Source: JAAYYM01 sp964483155 (GTDB taxonomy: Bacteria > Bacillota > Clostridia > Lachnospirales > Lachnospiraceae). Taken from it: DNA of 50,633 bases. Under the pieces are notes generated by a model. It did no database searches and was not told the origin of the DNA. It saw nothing but the letters and a program-made list of their open reading frames with translations. Shown here piece by piece: positions 16,255 to 25,555 of this stretch. Positions within the stretch are counted from its first letter, which is position 1. Each line of letters opens with the position of its first letter. The position numbers and the translations under genes were made by a program. The DNA lies in the NCBI GenBank assembly GCA_964483155.1, contig CAZAAC010000016.1, forward strand, positions 1 to 50,633, written 5' to 3'.

Positions 16255-18375
16255 TTACTTCACATGCTCTTCTGGAACAAAAATCCTATTGTTTATCATT
16301 ACTCTTTCTGACTTCACTGCTGCCGTCGCCGCCTTACAAAATTCATCCTGACTATTTATCAAAGCCTTCCCACGTTTATCAATTCTCTCATATGTCCCTT
16401 TATCTGTTAAAATGCGAGCCTTTAAGGTATCACTCAATTGCATTTGTAACACATGAATAATTTCCTGCTTCAAAGTTTCTGCCTCTACTGGAAACATTAT
16501 TTCTACGCGCCTCTCTAGATTACGTGGCATCCAATCTGCTGATCCCAGAAAAACATTTTCTTTTCCTGCATTGCTAAAGTAGAAAATCCTGCTATGCTCT
16601 AAAAAATTGCCCACAATAGATCGAACTCTTATATTTTCACTGATTTCCGGAACGCCTACACGCAAGCAACAAATACCTCTAATAATTAAATCAATTTGTA
16701 CGCCCGCCCGTGAAGCCTCATAAAGCGCCTTGATAATATCTTGATCACAAAGCGAATTTATTTTTGCAATAATATGTGCTGGCTTTTTCAAAAGTGCATT
16801 CTCACGCTCTCTATTAATTAATTCCAAGAATCTGTCCTTTAGCCATAATGGTGCTAATGACAGTTTGTTCCATGAAACAGGCTCTGAATAACCAGATAAC
16901 ATATTAAATACTGCTGTTGCGTCTTCACCAATAGGTTCGGCGCATGTCAGTAACCCAAGGTCGGTATATAACTTTGCCGTAATATCATTATAATTACCTG
17001 TTCCCAAATGTACATACCTTCTGATTCCATCCTCTTCGCGACGTACAACCAGTGTAATCTTGCTATGCGTCTTCAATCCCACTAGTCCATAGATAACATG
17101 GCAGCCAGCTTTTTCTAGCATCTTGGCCCATACAATATTATTTTCTTCATCAAATCTTGCCTTTAATTCAACAAGCACGGTAACTTGTTTTCCATTTTCC
17201 GCTGCTTGCGCCAGTGCTGCAATAATTGGTGAGTTACCACTCACACGATACAAGGTTTGTTTAATAGCCAATACTTCACTATCCCTGGCCGCTTGTCTGA
17301 TGAATTCCACAATTGGCTGAAATGTCTCATATGGATGGTGCAACAATTTATCTCCCTCGCGTATCTGCTCGAAAATATCACCTTCTACCTGCAAAAATGG
17401 AGATGGCTGTGGTACATACTTTTCATTTCTTAAGTGGTCAAATCCAGGCAATCCATACATCTTCATCAAAAATGTTAAATCTAAAGGACCATTTATTCTA
17501 TAAATATCTTCTTCCTTAATTGATAATTCCTTACGCAGTATTTTAAGCAGCCTGTTGTCAATGCCATCCTCTACTTCCAAACGAATTACTTCACCCCATT
17601 GTCGCTTTTTGATCTGCTTTTCAATTTCTCTTAATAGGTCTGCTGCCTCATCTTCGTCAATTGTTAAATCAGCATTTCTCATAATTCGAAAAGGGTGAGA
17701 GCAAATTACATCATAATTTAAGAATAATTTATGAATATTTCGTTCTATCACTTCTTCTAAAAAAATCAGAACTGTCTTTCCCGCTTTACTTGGAATAGAT
17801 ACAATTCTTGGCAATACAGCCGGTACCTGTACAGTTGCAAAAACCAATTCATTACTATTTTTTGAAAGAAGTGCACCAATATTTAATGTCTTATTCCGAA
17901 TCAATGGAAACGGTCTCGAAGAATCCACTGCCATAGGTGTTAAAACCTGATACACATTTTCAACAAAAAACTTATCAACATAATCCTTCTGTTTATCAGT
18001 CAGATTTTCATGCGCAACAATTACTTCAACCTCATTTTGTTGTAGAAGTGGTAATAGGGATCGATTGTAAGTAGAATATTGCAATCCGACCAACTCATGT
18101 GTTGCCTTGTTGATAGCTTCTAACTGTTTCGCTGAGGTCATTCCCGCAATGTCTGTTCCCGTATATTTTGCATTTACCAAATCTCTAAGTGAAGCAACAC
18201 GAATCATAAAAAATTCATCCAAATTAGAAGCGGTAATACTTAGAAATTTAAGCCTCTCAAACAATGGGATTGTCTTATCCCTTGCCTCTTCAAGCACTCT
18301 TTCATTAAAAAGTAACCAGCTTAACTCTCTGTTATAATAATATTGACTATCACTCAAATTTATTTTTTCCGACAT
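16255..18375 (-). CDS. ppk1: Polyphosphate kinase 1
   Basis: A 706-residue enzyme that reversibly polymerises the terminal phosphate of ATP into inorganic polyphosphate. The N-terminal domain begins YYNRELSWLLFNERVLEEA. The two catalytic histidines are present: KTHSKITLV about residue 436 (phosphorylated His) and LEHSRI about 592, with the nearby HLGTGNYND and FLGSADWMPRNLERRVE motifs. AAGGAG precedes the ATG. It follows ppx by 30 bases, so synthesis and breakdown of polyphosphate are co-encoded. Confidence 0.96.
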   Translation of the reverse strand: MSEKINLSDSQYYYNRELSWLLFNERVLEEARDKTIPLFERLKFLSITASNLDEFFMIRVASLRDLVNAKYTGTDIAGMTSAKQLEAINKATHELVGLQYSTYNRSLLPLLQQNEVEVIVAHENLTDKQKDYVDKFFVENVYQVLTPMAVDSSRPFPLIRNKTLNIGALLSKNSNELVFATVQVPAVLPRIVSIPSKAGKTVLIFLEEVIERNIHKLFLNYDVICSHPFRIMRNADLTIDEDEAADLLREIEKQIKKRQWGEVIRLEVEDGIDNRLLKILRKELSIKEEDIYRINGPLDLTFLMKMYGLPGFDHLRNEKYVPQPSPFLQVEGDIFEQIREGDKLLHHPYETFQPIVEFIRQAARDSEVLAIKQTLYRVSGNSPIIAALAQAAENGKQVTVLVELKARFDEENNIVWAKMLEKAGCHVIYGLVGLKTHSKITLVVRREEDGIRRYVHLGTGNYNDITAKLYTDLGLLTCAEPIGEDATAVFNMLSGYSEPVSWNKLSLAPLWLKDRFLELINRERENALLKKPAHIIAKINSLCDQDIIKALYEASRAGVQIDLIIRGICCLRVGVPEISENIRVRSIVGNFLEHSRIFYFSNAGKENVFLGSADWMPRNLERRVEIMFPVEAETLKQEIIHVLQMQLSDTLKARILTDKGTYERIDKRGKALINSQDEFCKAATAAVKSERVMINNRIFVPEEHVK

Positions 18376-18405
18376 GATACTTTTTCTCCTTTTATTTCGA
18401 TAACA

Positions 18406-19950
18406 CTACTGCAAAATTTTCTTATGCTTTATAATAGGTTTAATACTGAATACTTCCTCAAAAAACTTGGTTTTTCTTTCATAAAATCCTTTTTCCAGAT
18501 ACAAATCTTCATCCGTAACAACCGTCAGCCAAAGTTGCCCTTCTTTCAATGCTGCCATTACTTTTTTAACTTTCAAGCGTTGGCTACGGCAAATACCATC
18601 TGCCGCTCTAAATATTGCTGTTAATTTCGCTATTCTTAAATATGCCTCTCTATCTAACTGTGTTACACTCTTAATCTCATTATAATATGCAAAATCAACC
18701 TTATTATATTTGACGACATTGGCAACAATTTCTCTCTCAACATGCGACAATCCCATAATCTCGGTTGCCATAATAATATTGTAACCTGATTCTGCCAGAA
18801 TTTCCAAACTAATGTACTTTCCACAGTCACCTAGAATTGCAGCAACGCGGAGGAGTAATCGATCACGTTTATCCATACCATGCACTTTTTTCATGCAATC
18901 AAAAATCGTAACCGCAACTTCTTCTACAAGCGCATTTCTTTCTTTATTTCCCAAATACCTCTTGGCTATATTTATTGCGCAAGCAATAATGTCAGCATCA
19001 AAATCATGTTCCACTTGTATCAGCTTATTCTTCTGTGCATAATCATAGGCTATACCGTCTGCAAGTCCAACTCCAGGTGCCCATAAAAGTTTTGCATTCG
19101 TTATTTCCAGCACTCTCTTAAATAAAATAGCAGAGGGAATAAGCAGGGATGCATTCTCTTCCGGCATTCCCAAATACCTTGCTATCTGATCTGGTGTTTT
19201 TTTACGCAATATATCTACGAATTCCATATATTGAACATTTGATATGATATCCTCACTTGTTCCATTTCCAAGCTTTTGCATAATAAATGAGATATAGTCA
19301 TCTACAACAATAATGTTTTCAATCACTCTATCTTTTAGATATAATTGTTTAAAACTCAGTAACTGATTATCAACCAATTCTTCTATCAAGTGCTCATAAT
19401 TATTTGTTCTAGGCTGTATATCAACAAGCATCTCACGAATACGAAGAATACCCAGTCTGATATTCTGTGTCGCTACAAGGGCGTCCTTATCAAAAAGAGA
19501 GAATTGGATACTGCCTCCTCCTACATCTACGATGGCAGTTCCTTTTTCTATAATCTTGCTGAAACAGGCGCCCTTTGATGCAACTGACTTATAGTGTAAG
19601 AATCTCTGCTCGCTATTACTTAATACTTCAATATTCATGCCTGTCCGAAGCTTTATCTGCTCTATTATGATCATTTTATTTTCTGTCTCACGTATCGCAC
19701 TCGTCCCATAAATGCTGTAGGAAGATACTTTATATGTCTTCATAATATCTACAAACTCAGAAAGAACTCGACATAATTCATCAACTCTTGCATGACTGAT
19801 TTTACCAGTTGTATATGTATCAGTTCCCAGCTCTATTCTATGACGAATATAATCGATTTGTTTCATTCTGCTTTTCCCGGAAAATTCATAAATCTTCATT
19901 GCCAGTTCATAAGAACCTACATCAATCGCTGCAAATGTATGTATACTCAT
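18406..19950 (-). CDS. ppx: Exopolyphosphatase / GppA-family protein with degenerate HD domain
   Basis: A 514-residue Ppx/GppA phosphatase. The N-terminal actin-like ATPase fold has AAIDVGSYELAMKI, YGTSAIRE and the phosphate loop IVDVGGGSIQFS. It should remove phosphate from polyphosphate or act on pppGpp. The C-terminal helical region aligns with HD-type modules, but the expected HD pair reads GD (AAILGDCGKYIS about residue 371), so the metal site there is probably lost. I start it at 19950 because TAGGAG abuts the first ATG with no spacing and is 9 bases from the second. Confidence 0.9.
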   Translation of the reverse strand: MSIHTFAAIDVGSYELAMKIYEFSGKSRMKQIDYIRHRIELGTDTYTTGKISHARVDELCRVLSEFVDIMKTYKVSSYSIYGTSAIRETENKMIIIEQIKLRTGMNIEVLSNSEQRFLHYKSVASKGACFSKIIEKGTAIVDVGGGSIQFSLFDKDALVATQNIRLGILRIREMLVDIQPRTNNYEHLIEELVDNQLLSFKQLYLKDRVIENIIVVDDYISFIMQKLGNGTSEDIISNVQYMEFVDILRKKTPDQIARYLGMPEENASLLIPSAILFKRVLEITNAKLLWAPGVGLADGIAYDYAQKNKLIQVEHDFDADIIACAINIAKRYLGNKERNALVEEVAVTIFDCMKKVHGMDKRDRLLLRVAAILGDCGKYISLEILAESGYNIIMATEIMGLSHVEREIVANVVKYNKVDFAYYNEIKSVTQLDREAYLRIAKLTAIFRAADGICRSQRLKVKKVMAALKEGQLWLTVVTDEDLYLEKGFYERKTKFFEEVFSIKPIIKHKKILQ

Positions 19951-19962
19951 TCGCCTCATCTC

Positions 19963-21282
19963 CTATCTTATACTTCGTCTCTTTTTCTTTTGTTCTTGTT
20001 TGCCGAGTAAATAATCAATAAACTGTTGTGCCGTTCTACCTGACAGCCCGCCGTGATATAGTTCCCATTTATTCGCTTCTTCGAGCAACTGTTCCTTCGA
20101 TATTTTCACCTTGTGCCGAACAGCTAAGGTCTCAATAATATGATTGAACTCCTTCTTATCAGGCGCACAAAAGAATATGGACACCCCGAACCTAGCTACC
20201 AAAGATAGCTTCTCCTGCACCGTATCCGAGCTGTGCAAATCATCTCTTCTCTCTTCCTTATCCGAAAACTTCTCTCTTACAAGATGGCGCCTGTTTGAAG
20301 TAGCGTAAATCAGTACATTCTCTGGTTTCTTCTCCAGCCCGCCTTCAATAACAGCTTTTAAATATTTATACTCGATTTCAAAGTCTTCAAAAGATAAATC
20401 ATCCATATAAATAATAAACTTATAATTACGATCTTTTATCTGTGCGATTATGTCATTCAAATCCCGAAACTGATGCTTATAGATTTCAATAATACGCAAA
20501 CCCTTATCATAATACTGGTTTAATATTCCTTTAACGCTACTGGATTTGCCTGTTCCCGCATCACCAAATAATAAGCAGTTATTAGCCCTTCTGCCATTGA
20601 CAAAAGCCTCTGTGTTGTCAATTAATTTTTGCTTTGGTATCTCATAACCAATTAAATCATCTAAATACACATGTGCTATATTCGTAATTGGTATAATCTC
20701 AGCACCTTGCTCTCGATGTTCTACACGAAATGCTTTATGTAAACCGAACTTACCTACTCCAAAGTCTTTGTAAAATCCCGCCATTTTTATCAGGAATGCT
20801 TCTGGTGTATCCGTATCTGCCAACTTTATACTTAACTCACAAATGCGGTCACGTATTCTCTTATTAAACATTTTACTTTGGTCATTCACATTACGATAGT
20901 GAAATAACATCCTAACACAATCTGTTTGTAAGGTTTCATCCAATACCATCAAATCTGCATCAAAAAATTCTTTAAATATCTTAAAATCATTTATCGCAAT
21001 CACATTAATACTGCCCTGTACTTCGCCTCTGATTTCTGATGCCATGCTGAAAGAATTTTCATTATTTGCTAATAAATAGGTCAGATATGTGTGCCACAGG
21101 TTTCCCTCATATCCATGATTTCCTGCCATCTCTACCAGTCGATGAATGACATCAAATAATAATGCTTTCTTGTCTTCATTATCATAATAATCATCATTAT
21201 AGTGCTTTAATAGCCATGCCATATCCGTTAGAATATCGCCATGCTTAAAATGCTTATACAAAATCAATTCTTTCTCTCTCAT
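19963..21282 (-). CDS. DUF815-family AAA-type ATPase
   Basis: A 439-residue ATPase with a P-loop (LLFGDAGTGKSSS, about residues 238-249), Walker B (FIIYMDDLSF, about 289-298), and sensor-like YATSNRRHL, all diagnostic of DUF815. The N-terminal 200 residues are helical with no known motif. The biochemical role of this family is not established. Its start overlaps the chorismate mutase stop (ATGA) and it ends 12 bases before ppx, so it is firmly inside this operon. Confidence 0.88.
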   Translation of the reverse strand: MREKELILYKHFKHGDILTDMAWLLKHYNDDYYDNEDKKALLFDVIHRLVEMAGNHGYEGNLWHTYLTYLLANNENSFSMASEIRGEVQGSINVIAINDFKIFKEFFDADLMVLDETLQTDCVRMLFHYRNVNDQSKMFNKRIRDRICELSIKLADTDTPEAFLIKMAGFYKDFGVGKFGLHKAFRVEHREQGAEIIPITNIAHVYLDDLIGYEIPKQKLIDNTEAFVNGRRANNCLLFGDAGTGKSSSVKGILNQYYDKGLRIIEIYKHQFRDLNDIIAQIKDRNYKFIIYMDDLSFEDFEIEYKYLKAVIEGGLEKKPENVLIYATSNRRHLVREKFSDKEERRDDLHSSDTVQEKLSLVARFGVSIFFCAPDKKEFNHIIETLAVRHKVKISKEQLLEEANKWELYHGGLSGRTAQQFIDYLLGKQEQKKKRRSIR

Positions 21283-21566
21283 CTGTCTCTTTCACTCTTA
21301 GCTTTCATATATTGAGATTGCAGTTCTCTGCTATCTTCCATTATCTTGACATATAGGCTCTCTACCTTTTCAGCATAACGACTGTTATTGCATAATGCAC
21401 GAACTTCTCTGGTTTTTTCCTGCTCTCTTGCCAAATCCAGTATCGGCTTACCCACAGAAATTTTATACTCTGCAATCTGTTCACAGATTTTCAAACGCTT
21501 CTCATATAATGAGACAATATCTGTGTCAATTCTATCCAAATCCATTCGTAATTCATGTAAATCCAT
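21279..21566 (-). CDS. Chorismate mutase, AroQ type
   Basis: A 95-residue all-helical chorismate mutase that would convert chorismate to prephenate for Phe and Tyr synthesis. The family pattern is LRMDLDRIDTDIVSLYEKRLKICEQIAEYK (active-site Arg and Lys), then GKPILDLAREQE and a final helix. It is a stand-alone domain and the first gene of an operon with DUF815, ppx and ppk1, an odd home for an aromatic biosynthesis enzyme. No other shikimate genes are in the window. Confidence 0.88.
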   Translation of the reverse strand: MDLHELRMDLDRIDTDIVSLYEKRLKICEQIAEYKISVGKPILDLAREQEKTREVRALCNNSRYAEKVESLYVKIMEDSRELQSQYMKAKSERDR

Positions 21567-21700
21567 AGTATTACTCTCCCTCTATCCATTATATACTAAG
21601 TCTTTATCGCTTAGCACATCTTGCAATTATCAATCACAGATTAATTCAAAAATGTCTCCGAAAATTGCATTTTTTTTATTATATCATATTTCAAAACCTC

Positions 21701-21730
21701 TTTACAATGTTGTCTGTACAATATTATAAT
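21701..21730 (+). promoter_or_regulatory. Sigma-A-type promoter for the DUF5050 gene
   Basis: TTTACA (21701-21706), 18-base spacer, TATAAT (21725-21730); transcription would start only about 14 bases before the start codon. The divergent chorismate mutase operon has a TATAAT-like box on the minus strand at 21588-21593 with no clear -35. Confidence 0.55.
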
Positions 21731-21750
21731 AAGCTATGGGAGGCGAGTAT

Positions 21751-22788
21751 ATGAAAACACGCAATATTGTAATACTTCTAATTTGTATTGTTATATTTTT
21801 TGTTGTAATTCTTTTTTATTCATTCAGAACCCGTATTCCCTCTAATGCTCCCTCTACAATCGGCAATACGGCTGGTAACCTTAACAATAAGGGACTTTTC
21901 TGTGAAAATGAAGGTATTGTATACTTTAGCAACGTATATGATAACGGTTCTCTCTATTTAATGAATCCGGATACAACTAATATTAAGAAAATATGGAATG
22001 TTCCCACAAAGTATATTAATGCGGCTGGTAAGTATTTATACTATTATCAAGACTCACAGTCTGCTAACAGTGCTTTTGGACTTTTAGGCAATATGTATGG
22101 GATCTATCGCATCAAAAAAAGTGGAGCCGACAACAAATCACTTGATAGAACACCCTCCGGTATTATAAATCTGATTGGCGATTATTTATATTATCAGCAT
22201 TACGATGACACAGACGGCATGACACTGTATCGTGTAAAGACTGATCAAACAGATAAATCACAGATTATGAAAGCAATCGTGGATCCTGCCTGTGCCAAAG
22301 ATGGTATCATTTACTATCATGATATGGATCATGCTTTTCAACTTGCTGCTTATGATACTAATCTTGATTCTTCTCATACGATTTATGATGGAAAACTTTT
22401 TAATCCTATATTGATTGGCGATTATTTTTATTATATGAATGTTGCAGATAATTACACCCTTTACCGTTATCATAATGTAGGCGGCGAGATTGAAAAACTC
22501 ACAAATGACAGAGTTGATTGTTTTAATGTGGATGCGGCTTCTGGGTATATCTACTATCAAAAAAATGATGCAGCTGCTCCTGCATTAAAGCGTATGCTTC
22601 TTGATGGTTCCAGCGTGGAAATGATTGCCTCTGGCAACTACACTAATATTAATATCACTTCTACCTATACATATTTTATGCTCTTTGATTCAGATTCTAT
22701 CATGTATAAGACACCTACGCAGGGTGCCATATCTGTAACTGAATTTACGGAAGCAGCCATTGCTGCTTCCGAGAATCAAGAAAAGTAG
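21751..22788 (+). CDS. Membrane-anchored DUF5050 (beta-propeller-like) protein
   Basis: A 345-residue protein with one N-terminal membrane segment (about residues 6-26) and a large extracytoplasmic part. The latter contains repeated blocks such as GNYLYYYQDS, GDYLYYQHYDD, GDYFYYMNVADNYTLYRY and GYIYYQKND, each followed by a short basic stretch. This is the DUF5050 / YWTD-like repeat pattern expected for a beta-propeller. GGGAGG lies 7 bases before the ATG at 21751. Function unknown; probably a surface ligand or wall-binding protein. Its last codons form one arm of a 22-bp perfect inverted repeat. Confidence 0.82.
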   Translation: MKTRNIVILLICIVIFFVVILFYSFRTRIPSNAPSTIGNTAGNLNNKGLFCENEGIVYFSNVYDNGSLYLMNPDTTNIKKIWNVPTKYINAAGKYLYYYQDSQSANSAFGLLGNMYGIYRIKKSGADNKSLDRTPSGIINLIGDYLYYQHYDDTDGMTLYRVKTDQTDKSQIMKAIVDPACAKDGIIYYHDMDHAFQLAAYDTNLDSSHTIYDGKLFNPILIGDYFYYMNVADNYTLYRYHNVGGEIEKLTNDRVDCFNVDAASGYIYYQKNDAAAPALKRMLLDGSSVEMIASGNYTNINITSTYTYFMLFDSDSIMYKTPTQGAISVTEFTEAAIAASENQEK

Positions 22789-22819
22789 CACCTAAAAGGT
22801 GCTACTTTTCTTGATTCTC
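22771..22819. terminator. Bidirectional terminator: 22-bp perfect inverted repeat inside two gene ends
   Basis: Arms 22771-22792 and 22798-22819 are perfect reverse complements around a 5-base loop (TAAAA). The arms include the final codons and stops of the convergent DUF5050 and folBK genes, so both proteins end in the same residues, ENQEK. Transcripts from either side would form the same hairpin with a T-rich stretch in the second arm. Confidence 0.8.
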
Positions 22820-23626
22820 CAACTCGTCCAATAATTGTGTGACTGTTCTATTTAAGATAGGGTGCCTTACATTAGGAGCTATCTGCACTAGTGGACTTAA
22901 TACAAAACTGCGGTTATGCATATCTGCGTGAGGAATCGTCAATTCTTCGGAATCAATTATCATCTTATCATAGAAAATGATATCTAAATCCAACGTTCTC
23001 GGCCCCCACTTTGTAACCTTCTCTCTCTTTGCCATCACTTCAATCTCTTGCAGTAACGCCAATAATTCCTCTGGTAATAATAATGTCTTCATTTCCAACA
23101 TACCATTCAAAAATTGTTCTTGTTCTATATTTCCGTAGGGCTCTGTCTCTATAAACCTAGAGATACGCTCTATATAGCAATCTTCTCTCTCTTCTAGTAC
23201 CTGAATTGCATTTTGTAAATACTCCTCACGCGCCCCCATATTTGAACCCATTGCGATATAGGCAACATGCCATCCTCGCTCAATCCTGACAGAAACAGAC
23301 TGCATAGATAAACCAATCGGTGCCCATGGTTTTTTTACTTCAATCACTATTTTTTCAACTCTCTTATACGCCAGTAATAATTCTTGTGCAAGACTCTCGG
23401 CTACAGCCTCTATCAGCTTATATGTTCTGTCTCTCATAAATGCATCGATAAAATGACATACTTCTCCATAATGTATAGAGTCTGCTAATAAATCATCCAT
23501 TCCTGCCGTCCTCGTTGACAGATATAACTCTGCAGAAACAAGGAATTTCTGTCCCAGTTTATTTTCCTCTTTATAAACTCCATGCTTACCAAATGTTTCA
23601 AGGTCACAAATTCTAATACAATCCAT
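22802..23626 (-). CDS. folBK: Dihydroneopterin aldolase / HPPK fusion
   Basis: A 274-residue fusion giving two consecutive steps of folate synthesis. Residues 1-120 are dihydroneopterin aldolase (IRICDLETFGKHGVYKEEN, active-site Lys in the VIEVKKPWAPI region). Residues about 125-270 are hydroxymethyl-dihydropterin pyrophosphokinase (YIAMGSNMG, TEPYGNIEQEQFLNG, WGPRTLDLDIIFYD, IPHADMHNRSFVL). It starts one base after the folP stop and is the last gene of the folate operon. Confidence 0.95.
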   Translation of the reverse strand: MDCIRICDLETFGKHGVYKEENKLGQKFLVSAELYLSTRTAGMDDLLADSIHYGEVCHFIDAFMRDRTYKLIEAVAESLAQELLLAYKRVEKIVIEVKKPWAPIGLSMQSVSVRIERGWHVAYIAMGSNMGAREEYLQNAIQVLEEREDCYIERISRFIETEPYGNIEQEQFLNGMLEMKTLLLPEELLALLQEIEVMAKREKVTKWGPRTLDLDIIFYDKMIIDSEELTIPHADMHNRSFVLSPLVQIAPNVRHPILNRTVTQLLDELENQEK

Positions 23627-23627
23627 C

Positions 23628-24449
23628 TTATTGTTCCCCCCTTCTCAATATAGCCTCTGTCATTTCTATTGCTCTCTTATTTTGTGCGATATCATGTACT
23701 CTGACAAACGCATACCCACTTATAGCAGCAAAAACAGTTGTCACATAAGTTCCTTCTCCGCGTAATGAAATTGGCAATGGTGGCTCTTTTACCGATCCAA
23801 TCACTGACTTTTTAGATGCGCCTAATAGTAACGGAAAACCAAGCTCCTGAAATAATTGCAGATTAGCAAGTATCTTCAGATTCTGTTCCGTTGTCTTAGC
23901 AAATCCAATACCAGGATCAAGTATTATTTTCTGATCCTCTATTCCAGCATTTCTAGCTATTTCGACTGATTCAAGAAGCTCCTTCTTCATATCCATAAGG
24001 AAGTCGCCTGGGTGAATGGAAGGACGATTATGCATCAGACAACAGGCAACATTTCCTTCCTTAATAATCATAGGCATTTTAGGATCATATTTTAAACCCC
24101 ATATATCATTTATCATATCAGCACCTGCTATAATTGCAGCATTAGCTACCTTAGGTTTATATGTATCAACAGAAATTGGGATGTCAAATGACGATTTAAC
24201 TCTTTCAATAACAGTTGATATTCTTTCAATTTCTTCCTGCTCTGAAATTTTTTGATAATTGGGCCTGGTGGATTCTCCCCCAATATCTAAAAGATCTGCT
24301 CCTTCTTCTATCATATGTGCCGCTCTCTGAAGTGCAGACTCCACATCCGTATATAAGCCACCATCTGAGAAAGAATCTGGCGTCACATTTAATATACCCA
24401 TAATATATGTATGATTTCTAATATCAAATACTTTGTTCCCAATTTGCAT
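23628..24449 (-). CDS. folP: Dihydropteroate synthase
   Basis: A 273-residue enzyme that joins hydroxymethyl-dihydropterin pyrophosphate to p-aminobenzoate; it is the sulfonamide target. Signatures: MGILNVTPDSFSDGG (about 17-31), LDIGGESTRP (about 55-64), ISVDTYKP, DPGIGFAKT and LLLGASKKSVIG. GGAGA is 6 bases before the ATG. It lies about 54 bases after the HD-domain gene. Confidence 0.96.
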   Translation of the reverse strand: MQIGNKVFDIRNHTYIMGILNVTPDSFSDGGLYTDVESALQRAAHMIEEGADLLDIGGESTRPNYQKISEQEEIERISTVIERVKSSFDIPISVDTYKPKVANAAIIAGADMINDIWGLKYDPKMPMIIKEGNVACCLMHNRPSIHPGDFLMDMKKELLESVEIARNAGIEDQKIILDPGIGFAKTTEQNLKILANLQLFQELGFPLLLGASKKSVIGSVKEPPLPISLRGEGTYVTTVFAAISGYAFVRVHDIAQNKRAIEMTEAILRRGEQ

Positions 24450-24503
24450 ATTCTGTCTCCATATCTAAATTTGAACAAATACTACCTGCTCAAGTTCCGC
24501 AAA

Positions 24504-24989
24504 TTAATACTCCAGTTTCATGTTCTTCTTTTCTTTTTTCCAATCACAGTGCTGCTCTGCAGGGCATATATAACAATTTCGCGACAGTTTATCTGCACTG
24601 TACAAAATTCCATTTAAGTTCTTTTCATTTTTTATTACGGGGTTTCGATGATTACCAATAGCTATTGTCACCCACGTACTATCTTCTTCCGAAAAACCAC
24701 ACTCTAGCAAAATTGCACGGGCTATTTCTACCCCTGCCTCCTCATGTGGGATTCCTTCTGCATACTGGACATCTCGACCTATATCATGAAGTAAAGCAGT
24801 TGCATATATAATATTTTTTGGAATTGCTACCGCTCTTTCATGATTTAATATCATCATGATACGTGCTACATCGAGACAGTGGTTTATATCATGCTTACAA
24901 AAACCTCTTCCTTCCTCATAACTCTCTATTTTTTTTTCATGCTTTATAAAAGAATCATTATGAAGCAACGCATTTACTTTTTCCATCAT
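24504..24989 (-). CDS. HD-domain phosphohydrolase inside the folate operon
   Basis: A 161-residue HD-superfamily protein with a full metal set: His33/His37 (HDINHCLDVAR), His68-Asp69 (LLHDIGRD), His82 (HEEAG), His114 (GNHRN) and Asp133 (YSADKLS). The C-terminal end has three cysteines (CYIC and CDW, residues 139-148), perhaps a small metal site. It overlaps the folE stop by one base, so it is tightly coupled. It may remove phosphate groups from a pterin intermediate, since the step between GTP cyclohydrolase and aldolase needs a phosphatase and no other candidate is here; this is inference. Confidence 0.87.
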   Translation of the reverse strand: MMEKVNALLHNDSFIKHEKKIESYEEGRGFCKHDINHCLDVARIMMILNHERAVAIPKNIIYATALLHDIGRDVQYAEGIPHEEAGVEIARAILLECGFSEEDSTWVTIAIGNHRNPVIKNEKNLNGILYSADKLSRNCYICPAEQHCDWKKEKKNMKLEY

Positions 24990-25555
24990 TAATTTCCTCT
25001 ATGATTAACCATGTGGAAAAAAGTATTTTTAAGTTCAATATTATGTTCAAATTCACCTCTGGTCACATAGGTCACTGTTTGGCTTCCTGGTTTCTTAATT
25101 CCTCTCATTGTGATGCACATGTGCTCGGCTTCTAGCATCACCATAACCCCCTTAGGCTTTAAGTATTCCATCATCGCATCTGCTATTTGTGCCGTCATCT
25201 TCTCCTGTATCTGTAAACGTTTTGCAAATACTTCTACTGTACGCGCCAGTTTACTTAGTCCCACTACTTCGCCATCTGGGATATATGCCACATGTGCCTT
25301 TCCATAAAATGGCATCAAATGATGTTCACAGGTGGAATAAAATACAATATCACGTTCTAATATCATTTCATTATTGTCTGCATGGAAAGTCTTCGTCAAA
25401 TGCTTTGCCGGATTTTTTTCCATTCCGCCAAAGATTTCTTCATACATTCTTGCAATTCTAGCAGGTGTTTCCTTAAGCCCCGCACGTTCAGGATCTTCTC
25501 CTATCCCCTCTAGCAGTAACGTAACAGCTTGTTCGATTTTATTTCTGTCCACCAT
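24989..25555 (-). CDS. folE: GTP cyclohydrolase I
   Basis: A 188-residue enzyme converting GTP to dihydroneopterin triphosphate, the first pterin step. Signatures: GLKETPARIARMYEEIFGGM, the zinc-site STCEHHLMPFYGKAHVAYIP, and HMCITMRGIKKPGSQT with the second zinc Cys. AGGAGA precedes the ATG at 25555. It overlaps the end of folC by 17 bases. Confidence 0.96.
   Translation of the reverse strand: MVDRNKIEQAVTLLLEGIGEDPERAGLKETPARIARMYEEIFGGMEKNPAKHLTKTFHADNNEMILERDIVFYSTCEHHLMPFYGKAHVAYIPDGEVVGLSKLARTVEVFAKRLQIQEKMTAQIADAMMEYLKPKGVMVMLEAEHMCITMRGIKKPGSQTVTYVTRGEFEHNIELKNTFFHMVNHRGN

Noticed and set aside
24504..24989. Calling the folate-operon HD protein a GTP or nucleotide hydrolase such as YfbR
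   Set aside because: Only the general HD metal motif is visible; no substrate-specific motif supports a named enzyme.
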